A DNA stretch of 64,000 nt from CAJINA01 sp964647585 (lineage in GTDB: Bacteria > Desulfobacterota > Desulfobacteria > Desulfobacterales > CAJINA01): positions 31,176 through 95,175 of the forward strand of contig CAZYGG010000006.1 of assembly GCA_964647585.1 (NCBI GenBank), given 5' to 3'. The number at the start of each line of letters is the position of its first letter. Position 1 is the first letter of the stretch. The notes beneath the pieces were generated by a model that was given only the letters and a program-made list of their open reading frames with translations, made no database searches and was not told the DNA's origin. Below, one piece after another: positions 15,611 through 23,895 of this stretch. Position numbers and translations under genes: made by a program.

Positions 15611-17623
15611 ATGGACCAACCAGAAAACTCAGGCCCCGCCCCCCGGCCCCACCCAATGCTTTCTTCACTGACACCGGAAAAAGCCAAAAAAGGGAAAATC
15701 GTTTCAGCCGAAGAGGCCGTGCGAATTATTCGCACCGGGGATACCATTGCCACCGGGGGATTCGTTGGGATCGGATTCCCGGAAGAAATAGCTGTCGCAC
15801 TCGAATCTTATTTTCTTGAGACCGGGGGCCCCCGGGATTTGACCCTGGTCTACGCAGCCGGTCAGGGCGATGGTGGCGCGAAGGGACTCAATCACCTGGG
15901 GCATGCCGGTCTCGTCAAAAAAGTTATCGGGGGCCACTGGGGACTCGTTCCCAAGCTGCAGAAACTTGCCATGGAGAACAAAATCTACGCTTACAACCTC
16001 CCCCAGGGGGTCATCTCCCACATGTATCGCGACATTGCCGCTAACAAGCCGCGGACGATTACCACCGTGGGGTTGGGCACTTTTGTGGACCCGCGCAACG
16101 ACGGGGGCAAGATTAACGATTTAACCACGGAAGATATTGTCGAACTGATACATTTTGACGGGAAGGAATACCTGGCATACAAAACCAGGCCCATTGATGT
16201 CGCTCTCCTCCGCGGAACCACGGCCGACACGGACGGCAACATCACCATGGAAAAAGAGGCCTTGACCCTTGAATCTCTGGCAATTGCCACTGCTACCAGC
16301 AATTCGGGCGGCCTGGTGATTGTCCAGGTGGAACGGATCGCCCAAGCCGGCAGCCTGAACGCCCGGCAGGTGAAAATACCCGGAATTCTGGTTGACTGCG
16401 TAGTGGTTTCCCGGCCTGAAAATCACTGGCAAACCTTTGTCGAAGTCTACAACCCGTCGTTCAGCAGCGAGGTGAAAATGCCCCTGCAGTCCACTCCAGC
16501 GATGGGTATGAGCGCCCGCAAGATCATTGCCCGGAGGGCTGCTTTTGAACTTAAGCCCAACAGTGTCGTGAACCTGGGTATAGGCATGCCCGAAGGGCTT
16601 GCAAGTATCGCCGCCGAGGAAAAGCTCCTGGAATTTCTGACACTCACAGCGGAACCCGGCGTCATCGGAGGCATCCCGGCGGGTGGATTGAATTTCGGAG
16701 CAGCCGTCAACACGGATGCGGTTATCGACCAGCCATCTCAGTTCGATTTTTATGACGGCGGCGGGTTGGACATGACCTTTCTCGGCCTGGCCCAGGCCGA
16801 CCGGCACGGGAATTTAAACGTCAGCAAGTTCGGCCCGAAGCTCGCGGGAGCCGGCGGTTTCATCAATATCAGCCAGAATGCCCAAAAAGTTGTTTTCGTA
16901 GGCACCTTTACAGCATCCGGAATGGAGGTTGCCTGTGCTGAAGGAGAGCTGCTCATCTTAAAAGAAGGGAAAGTTAAAAAATTCCTGAACCTGGTCGAAC
17001 ACGTCACCTTCAGCGGTCAATACGCATTAAGCCGAAAGCAGCCGGTGCTTTATGTTACCGAACGGTGTGTGTTTTCTCTATCGACGCAGGGGCTGAAGCT
17101 TATCGAAATAGCACCGGGCATTGACCTGGAAGAACATATTCTGAAACATATGGATTTCAAACCGGTTATGGCCGAATCTCTATCCGTAATGGATAGCAGG
17201 ATCTTCCGGAATGAACCAATGGGGCTGAAAGAAGACCTCTTGTCTCTCAGCCTGACTGAACGCCTGATTTACGATCCGCGCGAAAATATCTTCTTTGTTA
17301 ATCTTGAAGGCTACTCAGTTCGCAGTGAAAAAGAGATTCGGGAAATATACACAACCGTTGAAAAGATTCTCGCTCCCATGGGCAAAAAGGTCTATACCAT
17401 CGTCAACTACGACAACTTCGCCATTGCACCCGATCTGGTGGATTCCTATTCTGAAATGGTAAAAAGCCTGATGGAAAGATTCTATTCCAGGGTGACACGC
17501 TACACGACGAGTGCTTTTCTAAGGATAAAATTGGGAGTGGCCCTGCAAAAAAGGGATGTGGCCCCCCATATATATGAAAGCCGCACGGAGGCCCGCCGGG
17601 TGCTGAAAACGTTTGGCCGGTGA
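15611..17623 (+). CDS. Acyl-CoA:acetate/3-ketoacid CoA-transferase, fused alpha/beta, with C-terminal extension
   Basis: The 670-aa protein contains both halves of a family I CoA-transferase in one chain, like YdiF/propionate CoA-transferase. The first half shows GDTIATGGFVGIGFPEE; the second shows NLGIGMPEGLASIA and EPGVIGGIPAGGLNFG, which holds the likely catalytic glutamate. Such enzymes move CoA between acyl-CoAs and free acids without ATP. YdiF-type enzymes end near residue 530; here about 140 further residues (from about RLIYDPRENIFFVNLEG) form an extra domain that I do not recognise. GGAGG lies 9 nt before the ATG. The sigma-54 promoter and neighbouring SDR and TRAP genes suggest activation of an imported acid. 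Confidence 0.9.
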   Translation: MDQPENSGPAPRPHPMLSSLTPEKAKKGKIVSAEEAVRIIRTGDTIATGGFVGIGFPEEIAVALESYFLETGGPRDLTLVYAAGQGDGGAKGLNHLGHAGLVKKVIGGHWGLVPKLQKLAMENKIYAYNLPQGVISHMYRDIAANKPRTITTVGLGTFVDPRNDGGKINDLTTEDIVELIHFDGKEYLAYKTRPIDVALLRGTTADTDGNITMEKEALTLESLAIATATSNSGGLVIVQVERIAQAGSLNARQVKIPGILVDCVVVSRPENHWQTFVEVYNPSFSSEVKMPLQSTPAMGMSARKIIARRAAFELKPNSVVNLGIGMPEGLASIAAEEKLLEFLTLTAEPGVIGGIPAGGLNFGAAVNTDAVIDQPSQFDFYDGGGLDMTFLGLAQADRHGNLNVSKFGPKLAGAGGFINISQNAQKVVFVGTFTASGMEVACAEGELLILKEGKVKKFLNLVEHVTFSGQYALSRKQPVLYVTERCVFSLSTQGLKLIEIAPGIDLEEHILKHMDFKPVMAESLSVMDSRIFRNEPMGLKEDLLSLSLTERLIYDPRENIFFVNLEGYSVRSEKEIREIYTTVEKILAPMGKKVYTIVNYDNFAIAPDLVDSYSEMVKSLMERFYSRVTRYTTSAFLRIKLGVALQKRDVAPHIYESRTEARRVLKTFGR

Positions 17624-17725
17624 CCGCCGGCTTTAAAAGGTTCCGAAACCGGTCAGGCGGGTTTACCGCCATCCAGATGATGTTCACGGCAGGGCAAACG
17701 GCTGAAAGCGAAGGCCGGGGACAAG

Positions 17726-17743
17726 TGTATCCAATTTGATACA
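17726..17743. promoter_or_regulatory. 18-bp dyad, same type as the sites at 19588-19623
   Basis: TGTATCCAATTTGATACA has perfect 6-base arms around a 6-base centre. It sits in the 135-base gap between two converging genes, just past the stop codon of the PAS-type activator. The arms equal those of the two sites upstream of the SDR-TRAP operon. It may bind the same regulator; its position away from any start is unusual. Confidence 0.5.
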
Positions 17744-17758
17744 TCCACCCGGCACTGA

Positions 17759-19150
17759 CTATTTGCCAGCGTTCAGCGGGAGGCCATACTTTCGTATTTT
17801 CTTATACAGCAGGGTCCGATGTATGCCAAGCAGCTCGGCCGCCCTGGTTTTGTTGTTGCCGCTCTCTTTAAGCGCGAGCTTCACCATGTCCTTTTCCGCC
17901 TGCACCTGGGCCTCTTTTAGAGAATACGCCCCTCCCCCGGTTATCTCCTCCTGCCCCCGGCGCAGATAAAACGGGAGATCGTGGTGACGGATCATGTCTC
18001 CATCCATCGAAGCAAGCGTTCTTTCAAGGACATTGGAAAGCTCACGGGCATTACCGGGCCATTTGTAGTTGACCAGGATTTGCAAGGCTTCGGCATCGAT
18101 ATTTGTTTCCGCCCGGACCGCGTCCGGATCGAGCTGCTTCAGCATGTGCCGGGCAATAGGTACAATATCATCCCGGCGTTCTCTCAGCGGCGGTATATTG
18201 AGCGATATTACATTCAGCCTGTAAAACAGATCCTTACGAAATTCCCGTTTATCCATCATCTCTTCCAGGTTCTGGTTGGTTGCCGCTATCAGGCGGAAAT
18301 CGGAATGGATCACCGCATTACCCCCTACCCGCTCAAACTCTTTTTCCTCCAGTACCCGCAGGAGCTTGGGCTGCATCTCCAGAGGGAAATCCCCGATTTC
18401 GTCAAGGAAGATGGTGCCCCTGTGAGCCAGCTCAAACTTGCCCGGCTTGCCCTTGGGGCTTGCTCCGGTAAAAGCACCCTTTTCATATCCGAAAAGCTCC
18501 GCCTCCACCAGATCCCTGGGGATGGCGGCACAGTTTATCCTTATGAAAGGATGAATGTTACGGGGGCTGCTGTGATGAATGGCCTGGGCAAACAGTTCTT
18601 TGCCGGTGCCACTCTCCCCAGCGATAAGTACCGGGAATTGATTTGAAGACGCCCTGCGGGCCTCTTCTTTTATCCGTTTTATTGATTGGCTTGGCCCTAT
18701 GATACTTTCAAAAGTATACCGGGTTGACCTGAGGTTCATGAGTTCTTTTTCGTAAAATTCCACCTTGGACTCCAGAAGGGAAAGCACATTGGCAAGCCGG
18801 CTGACATCTCTGACATCCTTGAACATCACCTGACCGAAGACCGCAATCACCTTACCGTTCTTTTTTATGGGAATCCGCTGGACCACCATGTTTTGCCCCT
18901 TGACCATATGGGGTTGATTGATTTCGGGTTTTCCGGTTTTGGCTACAATGTGCATGCGCGTGTTTTCCAGCACTTCGGTACAATGCCGACCGATCTGGGC
19001 ATCCGGATCCACGCCCAAAAAGACTCCATACGGTTTGTTAAAATGGGTTACATATCCGTCGGCATCGGTAACCAGCACCCCATTGTAGATATTGTTAAAA
19101 ATCATCTGGTACATTTCAAGTTGCTCACGTATGACCTTTTCGGAAGCCAC
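17759..19150 (-). CDS. Sigma-54-dependent transcriptional activator, PAS-AAA-HTH
   Basis: The 463-aa protein has an N-terminal PAS domain (about 10-115; YNGVLVTDADGYVTHFN), a short coiled linker, an AAA+ domain and a Fis HTH. Walker A GESGTGKE lies near residue 178, GAFTGA near 225, Walker B as GTIFLDEIGD, and the HTH contains NKTRAAELLGIHRTLLYKK. No phosphoreceiver is present, so the PAS domain probably binds a ligand directly. The gene stands between the CoA-transferase and SDR-TRAP units, both of which have sigma-54 promoters, and TGTATC-type dyads occur on both sides of it. It is the obvious candidate for controlling uptake and activation of the substrate of this cluster. Confidence 0.93.
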   Translation of the reverse strand: MASEKVIREQLEMYQMIFNNIYNGVLVTDADGYVTHFNKPYGVFLGVDPDAQIGRHCTEVLENTRMHIVAKTGKPEINQPHMVKGQNMVVQRIPIKKNGKVIAVFGQVMFKDVRDVSRLANVLSLLESKVEFYEKELMNLRSTRYTFESIIGPSQSIKRIKEEARRASSNQFPVLIAGESGTGKELFAQAIHHSSPRNIHPFIRINCAAIPRDLVEAELFGYEKGAFTGASPKGKPGKFELAHRGTIFLDEIGDFPLEMQPKLLRVLEEKEFERVGGNAVIHSDFRLIAATNQNLEEMMDKREFRKDLFYRLNVISLNIPPLRERRDDIVPIARHMLKQLDPDAVRAETNIDAEALQILVNYKWPGNARELSNVLERTLASMDGDMIRHHDLPFYLRRGQEEITGGGAYSLKEAQVQAEKDMVKLALKESGNNKTRAAELLGIHRTLLYKKIRKYGLPLNAGK

Positions 19151-19238
19151 AATCCCTCTTCTTTCCTTCCCCCCTTGGATGGGCAGCTTTCTCAGCCGGC
19201 ACCGGGGAAAAGCAATAGTGTAAACGGTTATTGAAATT

Positions 19239-19415
19239 AGGGGCTGTTTCTAAATTGTCTTTTGGCCCAATCTCTGAGTTGGGCGCTCGGTCCCAATCCT
19301 CGAAATACTCGAGTATTCCTCCGGTTGGAACCTCACGGCCGACTTGCCTGCCGGGCGTAGCTCGCAGAGCGAAGACTGGACCTTGAGCCAAAACCCTAAT
19401 TTAGAAACAGCCCCT
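19239..19415. repeat. MITE-like element with 18-bp terminal inverted repeats
   Basis: AGGGGCTGTTTCTAAATT at 19239-19256 is perfectly repeated inverted at 19398-19415. The 177-base unit has no coding capacity. Inside is a smaller hairpin (CCCAA-TCTCTGAG-TTGGG). A similar internal hairpin, CCCAA-TCTCGGCG-TTGGG, recurs at about 63607-63624, and an end-like fragment (AACAGCCCCTAATT) near 61064. It lies between the activator gene and the promoter of the next operon. Confidence 0.75.
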
Positions 19416-19587
19416 ACCTTATGCCCAAAAAGCATCAACCAAAATGACTTCTATCTTGTTCCTTTAAATTTTTATCCTGTATATCAAGTCAGTTAAGCAG
19501 AAAAATATCAATTCGACAATTGGCTTGAAACCTGTAAAGCCGGAATAGTCCTGGTGCGACCATGTGTCCTTAATGCCCCCACAGGAT

Positions 19588-19623
19588 TGTATCAAAAATT
19601 CTACATGTATAAATATTGATACA
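19588..19623. promoter_or_regulatory. Two adjacent 18-bp dyads, probable enhancer of the SDR-TRAP operon
   Basis: TGTATCAAAAATTCTACA (19588-19605) and TGTATAAATATTGATACA (19606-19623) lie head to tail with no gap, together also forming an outer TGTATCAA/TTGATACA inverted repeat. They are 131 bases upstream of the sigma-54 -24 element, the usual range for enhancer-binding proteins. Adjacent sites would favour assembly of an activator oligomer. Confidence 0.65.
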
Positions 19624-19752
19624 TTTTTTTATGGAAAAAGTCCAAGAAAATCATAAGTCCCTAAAGCGATGATTCATGATGCAAATAATAATCCCTTATC
19701 ATTCAGCCGTTATCGCCGTCTTGAACGGAGTCGACCCGGCTGTTGATAATTT

Positions 19753-19769
19753 TGGCCCCATAATTGCTA
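19753..19769 (+). promoter_or_regulatory. Sigma-54 promoter of the SDR-TRAP operon
   Basis: TGGCCCCATAATTGCTA has GG at 19754-19755 and GC at 19766-19767 with 10 bases between. The transcript would begin near 19779, about 73 nt before the SDR start. The remaining sequence between 19440 and 19850 is AT-rich and holds no gene. Confidence 0.75.
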
Positions 19770-19851
19770 TCAATTAATTAATGAATTGCGTTCATGTCAA
19801 GCATGCTTTTAAGCAAAAAGGCTAAACAGCTGAAAACTCTGGAGGGCGTTC

Positions 19852-20691
19852 ATGGATATTAAGGAGCCGGAGATCCGGGCAGAAGAGGTACTCAAACTTG
19901 ATGACAGCGATTTCTCACCTGACAACGTCTGCATAGTCAGCGGCTGCGGTACGGGAATCGGGAGAGCAACGGCTATTGCGGCGGCGGCAAACAACCTGAT
20001 GACCGTTGGACTGGACATTAACGCGGAGGAGGGAAAAAAAACCCTGGAAATGGCCAGGGCAATGGGCGGTCAGATGATCTTCATAAAAACCGACCTGACC
20101 CGGGATGAAGATATTGAGCATGCGGTCACGGAGGCCGCAAAAATTGGGAAAATAAGGTACCTTGCCAACATTGCCGGGCTCCAGCATATCGACTCTGTCG
20201 AAAATTTCCCCATGGAAAAATACGACCTCATGCAACGCATCATGCTGCGGGCCCCGTTCTACCTTTCCAAGCTTACCATCCCCTATATGAAACAAGGCGG
20301 CCAATGGCGAGGCGTCATTGGCAACATGGCTTCTGCCCATGCTCACATCTGCACAGTCAACAAGCCGGTATACAATATCGCCAAATTCGGCCTCAAGGCG
20401 CTGAGCCAGTCCATATCCGCTGAAGGCGAAGGTAAAATCCGCTCATTCACCATCAGCACCGGCTTCGTAAAGACCCCTCTGGCATTGAACCAGATTCCGT
20501 CGCAGGCAAAACAACGCGGCATGTCTCCGGAAAAAGTTGTATCCGAAGTCATGATGGGCCGATCACGCGTAAAGGAAATGATGGCGCCTGTCGACGTAGC
20601 TAATCTTTATATGTTCGGCTTTTCGCAGTTCTCCCGTTATCTCGTTGGTGGAGATTTGCTGTATGACGGCGGGATGGTGCTGACATATTAA
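19852..20691 (+). CDS. Short-chain dehydrogenase/reductase, 3-hydroxybutyrate dehydrogenase-like
   Basis: The 279-aa SDR has about 28 extra residues before its Rossmann motif SGCGTGIG, a NIAG segment (ANIAGLQH), a catalytic serine region NMASAHAH and the YxxxK motif in YNIAK. The family member most alike is D-3-hydroxybutyrate dehydrogenase, judged from IAGLQHIDSVENFPMEKYD, but the substrate-binding residues cannot be checked by eye. The ATG at 19852 follows GGAGG. It is the first gene of the operon with the TRAP transporter, so the imported acid, or a product of it, is probably its substrate. Confidence 0.88.
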   Translation: MDIKEPEIRAEEVLKLDDSDFSPDNVCIVSGCGTGIGRATAIAAAANNLMTVGLDINAEEGKKTLEMARAMGGQMIFIKTDLTRDEDIEHAVTEAAKIGKIRYLANIAGLQHIDSVENFPMEKYDLMQRIMLRAPFYLSKLTIPYMKQGGQWRGVIGNMASAHAHICTVNKPVYNIAKFGLKALSQSISAEGEGKIRSFTISTGFVKTPLALNQIPSQAKQRGMSPEKVVSEVMMGRSRVKEMMAPVDVANLYMFGFSQFSRYLVGGDLLYDGGMVLTY

Positions 20692-20756
20692 AACCAGATT
20701 TACGGGCAACTATCGTCATGTTTGGAAGTATCAAAAACCCATTAAGGAGGAAAGAG

Positions 20757-21836
20757 ATGAAAAAGAAAACACTGGTTAGAGCTATCGCGGTTGTTGTGGC
20801 TGTCATCTTTGTATTGTCGGTCACACCGGCCATGGCAAAGGAAAAGAGAGTTCTCCTGAAAGTTCCGATCTGTTTTTCCACTTCCCTGCCGGGGCTCGGT
20901 TCCACCATTAAGTGGATCGAGGACAGAATTGCAATTGTGAGCAATGGTTCTGTAAAAATGAAAGTATACGAACCAGGCAAACTGGTCGCGCCTTTCGAAA
21001 TTCTAGATGCGGTTAACAAGGGCAAAATCAACGCGGGCTATTCCATATCCGGATACTGGGAGGGGAAAATCCCCGGGGCCTCGATTTTTTCAACAGTTCC
21101 CTTTGGACCGGAAACCGGTGAATTTCTGGCCTGGATGTATTATGGCAACGGCAGAAAGCTGTACCAAAAGATGTATGACGATGCCGGGTACGATGTACAC
21201 GTCATTCCCTGTGGCATTATTGCCCCTGAAACTTCAGGCTGGTTCTCCAAACCCATCAACTCGGTTGACGATCTCAAGGGGTTGAAAATGCGATTCTACG
21301 GCCTCGGCGGTAAAGCCATGCAGAAACTGGGCGTGTCGGTCAGTCTCATTCCCGGAGGGGAAATTTTTCCGGCCCTCGAAAAGAAGGCCATCGATGCGAC
21401 CGAATTTTCCATGCCGGCCATTGACTCCCGCCTCGGGTTTTACAAAATCGTAAAAGACAACTACTTCCCCGGCTGGCATCAGCAGGCGACCCTGTTTGAA
21501 CTGCTGATCAACAAAAAGGCCTGGAATAAGATGAGCAAGAGCCAGCAGATGATTATCGAAATGATGGCCAAGGCCGCCACGGCGGACTCATTTGCCTACA
21601 CCGAAGCCATTCAGGCGGCAGTTTTGAAAGAGAACGTCGACAACCGCGGCGTGACCCTCCATTACTGGTCGGATGATATGCTGAAGGCATTCAAAACCGC
21701 ATGGGAAGAGGTTGCCGTAGAACTTTCGGCTTCTTCACCGATGTTTAAAGAGGCTTATACGGATTTGTCTGAATTCCGCAGCACTTATGACCTCTGGGAA
21801 TCCCACGCATTCCTCCCGCGGGCCAGAGGCAATTAG
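20757..21836 (+). CDS. dctP: TRAP transporter substrate-binding protein (DctP family)
   Basis: The 359-aa protein starts with a Sec signal peptide (KKKTLVRAIAV..., cleavage after TPAMA) and then a periplasmic binding domain. The conserved substrate-carboxylate arginine is R179 in LKGLKMRFYGLGG, and the EFSMP and FPGWHQQ segments match TRAP receptors for keto- or hydroxy-acids and bulky carboxylates. AAGGAGG lies 6 nt before the ATG at 20757. It is followed by a strong hairpin and then dctQ and dctM, the standard P-Q-M order. TRAP systems are driven by a sodium or proton gradient and import organic acids. The ligand is unknown. Confidence 0.92.
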   Translation: MKKKTLVRAIAVVVAVIFVLSVTPAMAKEKRVLLKVPICFSTSLPGLGSTIKWIEDRIAIVSNGSVKMKVYEPGKLVAPFEILDAVNKGKINAGYSISGYWEGKIPGASIFSTVPFGPETGEFLAWMYYGNGRKLYQKMYDDAGYDVHVIPCGIIAPETSGWFSKPINSVDDLKGLKMRFYGLGGKAMQKLGVSVSLIPGGEIFPALEKKAIDATEFSMPAIDSRLGFYKIVKDNYFPGWHQQATLFELLINKKAWNKMSKSQQMIIEMMAKAATADSFAYTEAIQAAVLKENVDNRGVTLHYWSDDMLKAFKTAWEEVAVELSASSPMFKEAYTDLSEFRSTYDLWESHAFLPRARGN

Positions 21837-21847
21837 AAACAATAAAA

Positions 21848-21887
21848 AAACCGGTGAAACGGCGTATAAACGCCGTTCCACCGGTTT
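21848..21887 (+). terminator. Hairpin between dctP and dctQ, probable attenuator or mRNA stabiliser
   Basis: CCGGTG-A-AACGGCG-TATAAA-CGCCGTT-C-CACCGG forms a long stem with a single opposed mismatch. It begins 11 bases after the dctP stop and ends 16 before the dctQ start, without a clear U tract. Such a structure would protect or enrich the binding-protein mRNA over that of the membrane subunits. Confidence 0.75.
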
Positions 21888-21902
21888 AAGGGAGCGCTCT
21901 TC

Positions 21903-22421
21903 ATGGAAGCAACAAAACAGGTACCCAACCGGCTGTGCGACGCCCTGGATGCAGTTATCCGGAGGATCGGCCATATAGCCATGTGGTCCAATGTTATACT
22001 GATTTTTATCATCATCCTGCAAGTGATTCTGCGGTACGGTTTCGGAAAGGGGCTTGTGGTTCTCGAAGAACTCCAGTGGCACCTGTATGCCATTGGCATC
22101 ATGTTCGGCGCCTCATACGCCCAGATGCGCGATTCGCATATCCGTGTGGATATAGTTCACTCGCTCCTTTCTGATAAAGCGAAATTGCGCTGGGACGTGT
22201 TTGGCACCGTGTTTTTGCTGCTGCCGTTTGTTTTCATTATTTTCCACCAGAGCCTGGATTTCGTCTACGACTCATGGCGGGTCAACGAACACTCTGACGC
22301 CCCCCTGGGACTCCCCTGGCGCTGGGCCATCAAAGGCGTCATCCCCGCCTCATTCGCCTTGCTGGGGGTTGCAACGGCTTCCCGAGTACTACGCATCATC
22401 ATCCAGTTGAGGAGGTTATAG
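21903..22421 (+). CDS. dctQ: TRAP transporter small permease (DctQ family)
   Basis: The 172-aa membrane protein has four predicted helices (about residues 25-45, 58-75, 98-118, 140-160). The family signature is visible in LQVILRYGFGKGLVVLEELQ and in DSHIRVDIVHS. DctQ pairs with DctM to form the membrane part of the transporter. The gene begins after the hairpin that follows dctP and ends 3 nt before the dctM GTG. It has no unusual features. Confidence 0.9.
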   Translation: MEATKQVPNRLCDALDAVIRRIGHIAMWSNVILIFIIILQVILRYGFGKGLVVLEELQWHLYAIGIMFGASYAQMRDSHIRVDIVHSLLSDKAKLRWDVFGTVFLLLPFVFIIFHQSLDFVYDSWRVNEHSDAPLGLPWRWAIKGVIPASFALLGVATASRVLRIIIQLRRL

Positions 22422-22424
22422 TCG

Positions 22425-23810
22425 GTGGAACTTAATGATTATCTCGTAATTGGAATGTTTCTGTCTTTTATCGGTCTGCTTTTTACCGGCTTCCCGATTG
22501 CCTGGGTTCTGGGGGGCGTCGCCTGTCTCTTTACTCTGGTGGGCTACTGCGCCGACCTCTGGTTTGATGCTACCACCGGGCTGGATTACCTGACTCTGGG
22601 AATGTCCGTAAACCGCATCTACAAATTCATGGACAACTGGGTCCTGGTGGCGCTACCCATGTTTATTTTCATGGGACTCATGCTGGACCGCTCCGGCATA
22701 GCCGAGGGGTTAATGCGTTCTATGCAAAACCTGTTCGGTAAAGTACGCGGCGGACTGGCCGTTACGGTCACCGTTATCGGCATTATACTGGCCGCCTCAA
22801 CCGGGATCATCGGGGCGTCAGTGGTCCTTTTAGGATTGCTTTCCATGCCGGCCATGCTGAAACAGGGCTATGCCAAAACACTGGCTCTGGGAACCATCGC
22901 CAGTTCGGGGACGCTCGGCATCCTCATTCCGCCCAGCATCATGCTGGTTATCATGGCCGATCAACTGGGACTCTCGGTAGGGGACCTTTTCATGGGCGCC
23001 GTCTTGCCGGGGGTCATCCTGGGCGGCCTGTATATCACTTACATCCTGGTATACTGCCTGGTTAGACCGGGCGCGGCACCGCTCGACCCGGATCGCGAGC
23101 CCATTGCCATGCGGATGCTCTGGGATGTGTTCAAACACATTCTTCCGCCCGCCCTCTTGATCATTGCGGTCCTGGGCTCCATTTTTGCCGGCATCACGAC
23201 TCCGACCGAGGCCAGCGGCGTAGGGGCCCTGGGGGCAACCCTCCTGGCGGCCTTCAACAAACGGCTGAACTGGAAGGTTATCGTTGAAGTCACCAAATCC
23301 TGCTTTGATACAACCGCTTACATCTTCGCCATTTTCCTGGGGGCAACCTGCTTTGCCCTGGTGCTCCGCAGCCTGGGAGGAGACGAATTCATCGAGCGTA
23401 TATTGACGGGGATCCCTCTGGGAAAATACGGCATCATGGCGGTTATCCTCGGGAGCATCTTCCTGCTCGGTTTCTTCCTGGACTGGATTGAAATCACCCT
23501 GATTGTATTGCCCCTGATCGCACCGGTCGTGTCCAATCTGGGCTTCGAGATTAATGGGTACGGCGTTATCGACAATCCCGAGCTTATCTGGTTCGTGGTC
23601 CTTATCGCCGTCAGCCTGCAAACATCGTTTTTGACACCACCGGTTGGTTTCGCGCTGTTCTACCTCAAGGGCATCTGCCCGCCCGAGGTCGAGTTGGTTG
23701 ACATTTACAAAGGCGTCATTCCGTTTATTATTTTACAACTCATCGGCCTTCTGATCGTCGCCATCTGGCCACAGCTGGTCATCTGGCTACCTGCGGTTGC
23801 CTATGGATAA
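22425..23810 (+). CDS. dctM: TRAP transporter large permease (DctM family)
   Basis: The 461-aa, highly hydrophobic protein has about 12 helices and the DctM hallmarks: GFPIAWVLGG early, a GVMLDRSG-like segment (GLMLDRSGIAE), AASTGIIGASVV, and IPPSIMLVI. The C-terminal TSFLTPPVGFALFYLKG is also diagnostic. It forms the ion-coupled translocation pore with DctQ. The GTG at 22425 has GGAGG 9 nt upstream and follows dctQ by 3 nt, so translation is probably coupled. The N-terminal LSFIGLLFTG matches the family start. Confidence 0.92.
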   Translation: MELNDYLVIGMFLSFIGLLFTGFPIAWVLGGVACLFTLVGYCADLWFDATTGLDYLTLGMSVNRIYKFMDNWVLVALPMFIFMGLMLDRSGIAEGLMRSMQNLFGKVRGGLAVTVTVIGIILAASTGIIGASVVLLGLLSMPAMLKQGYAKTLALGTIASSGTLGILIPPSIMLVIMADQLGLSVGDLFMGAVLPGVILGGLYITYILVYCLVRPGAAPLDPDREPIAMRMLWDVFKHILPPALLIIAVLGSIFAGITTPTEASGVGALGATLLAAFNKRLNWKVIVEVTKSCFDTTAYIFAIFLGATCFALVLRSLGGDEFIERILTGIPLGKYGIMAVILGSIFLLGFFLDWIEITLIVLPLIAPVVSNLGFEINGYGVIDNPELIWFVVLIAVSLQTSFLTPPVGFALFYLKGICPPEVELVDIYKGVIPFIILQLIGLLIVAIWPQLVIWLPAVAYG

Positions 23811-23895
23811 ATCCGGGCCACTCCGGAAACGGTAATGGCCTCATAGCGCCCAGGCCCAGAGCCACCACACGTGAGTCAGGGAAGGGAGATTCGCC

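Noticed and set aside
22830..23621. Minus-strand frame opposite dctM
   Set aside because: Charged, low-complexity shadow of a membrane protein gene.
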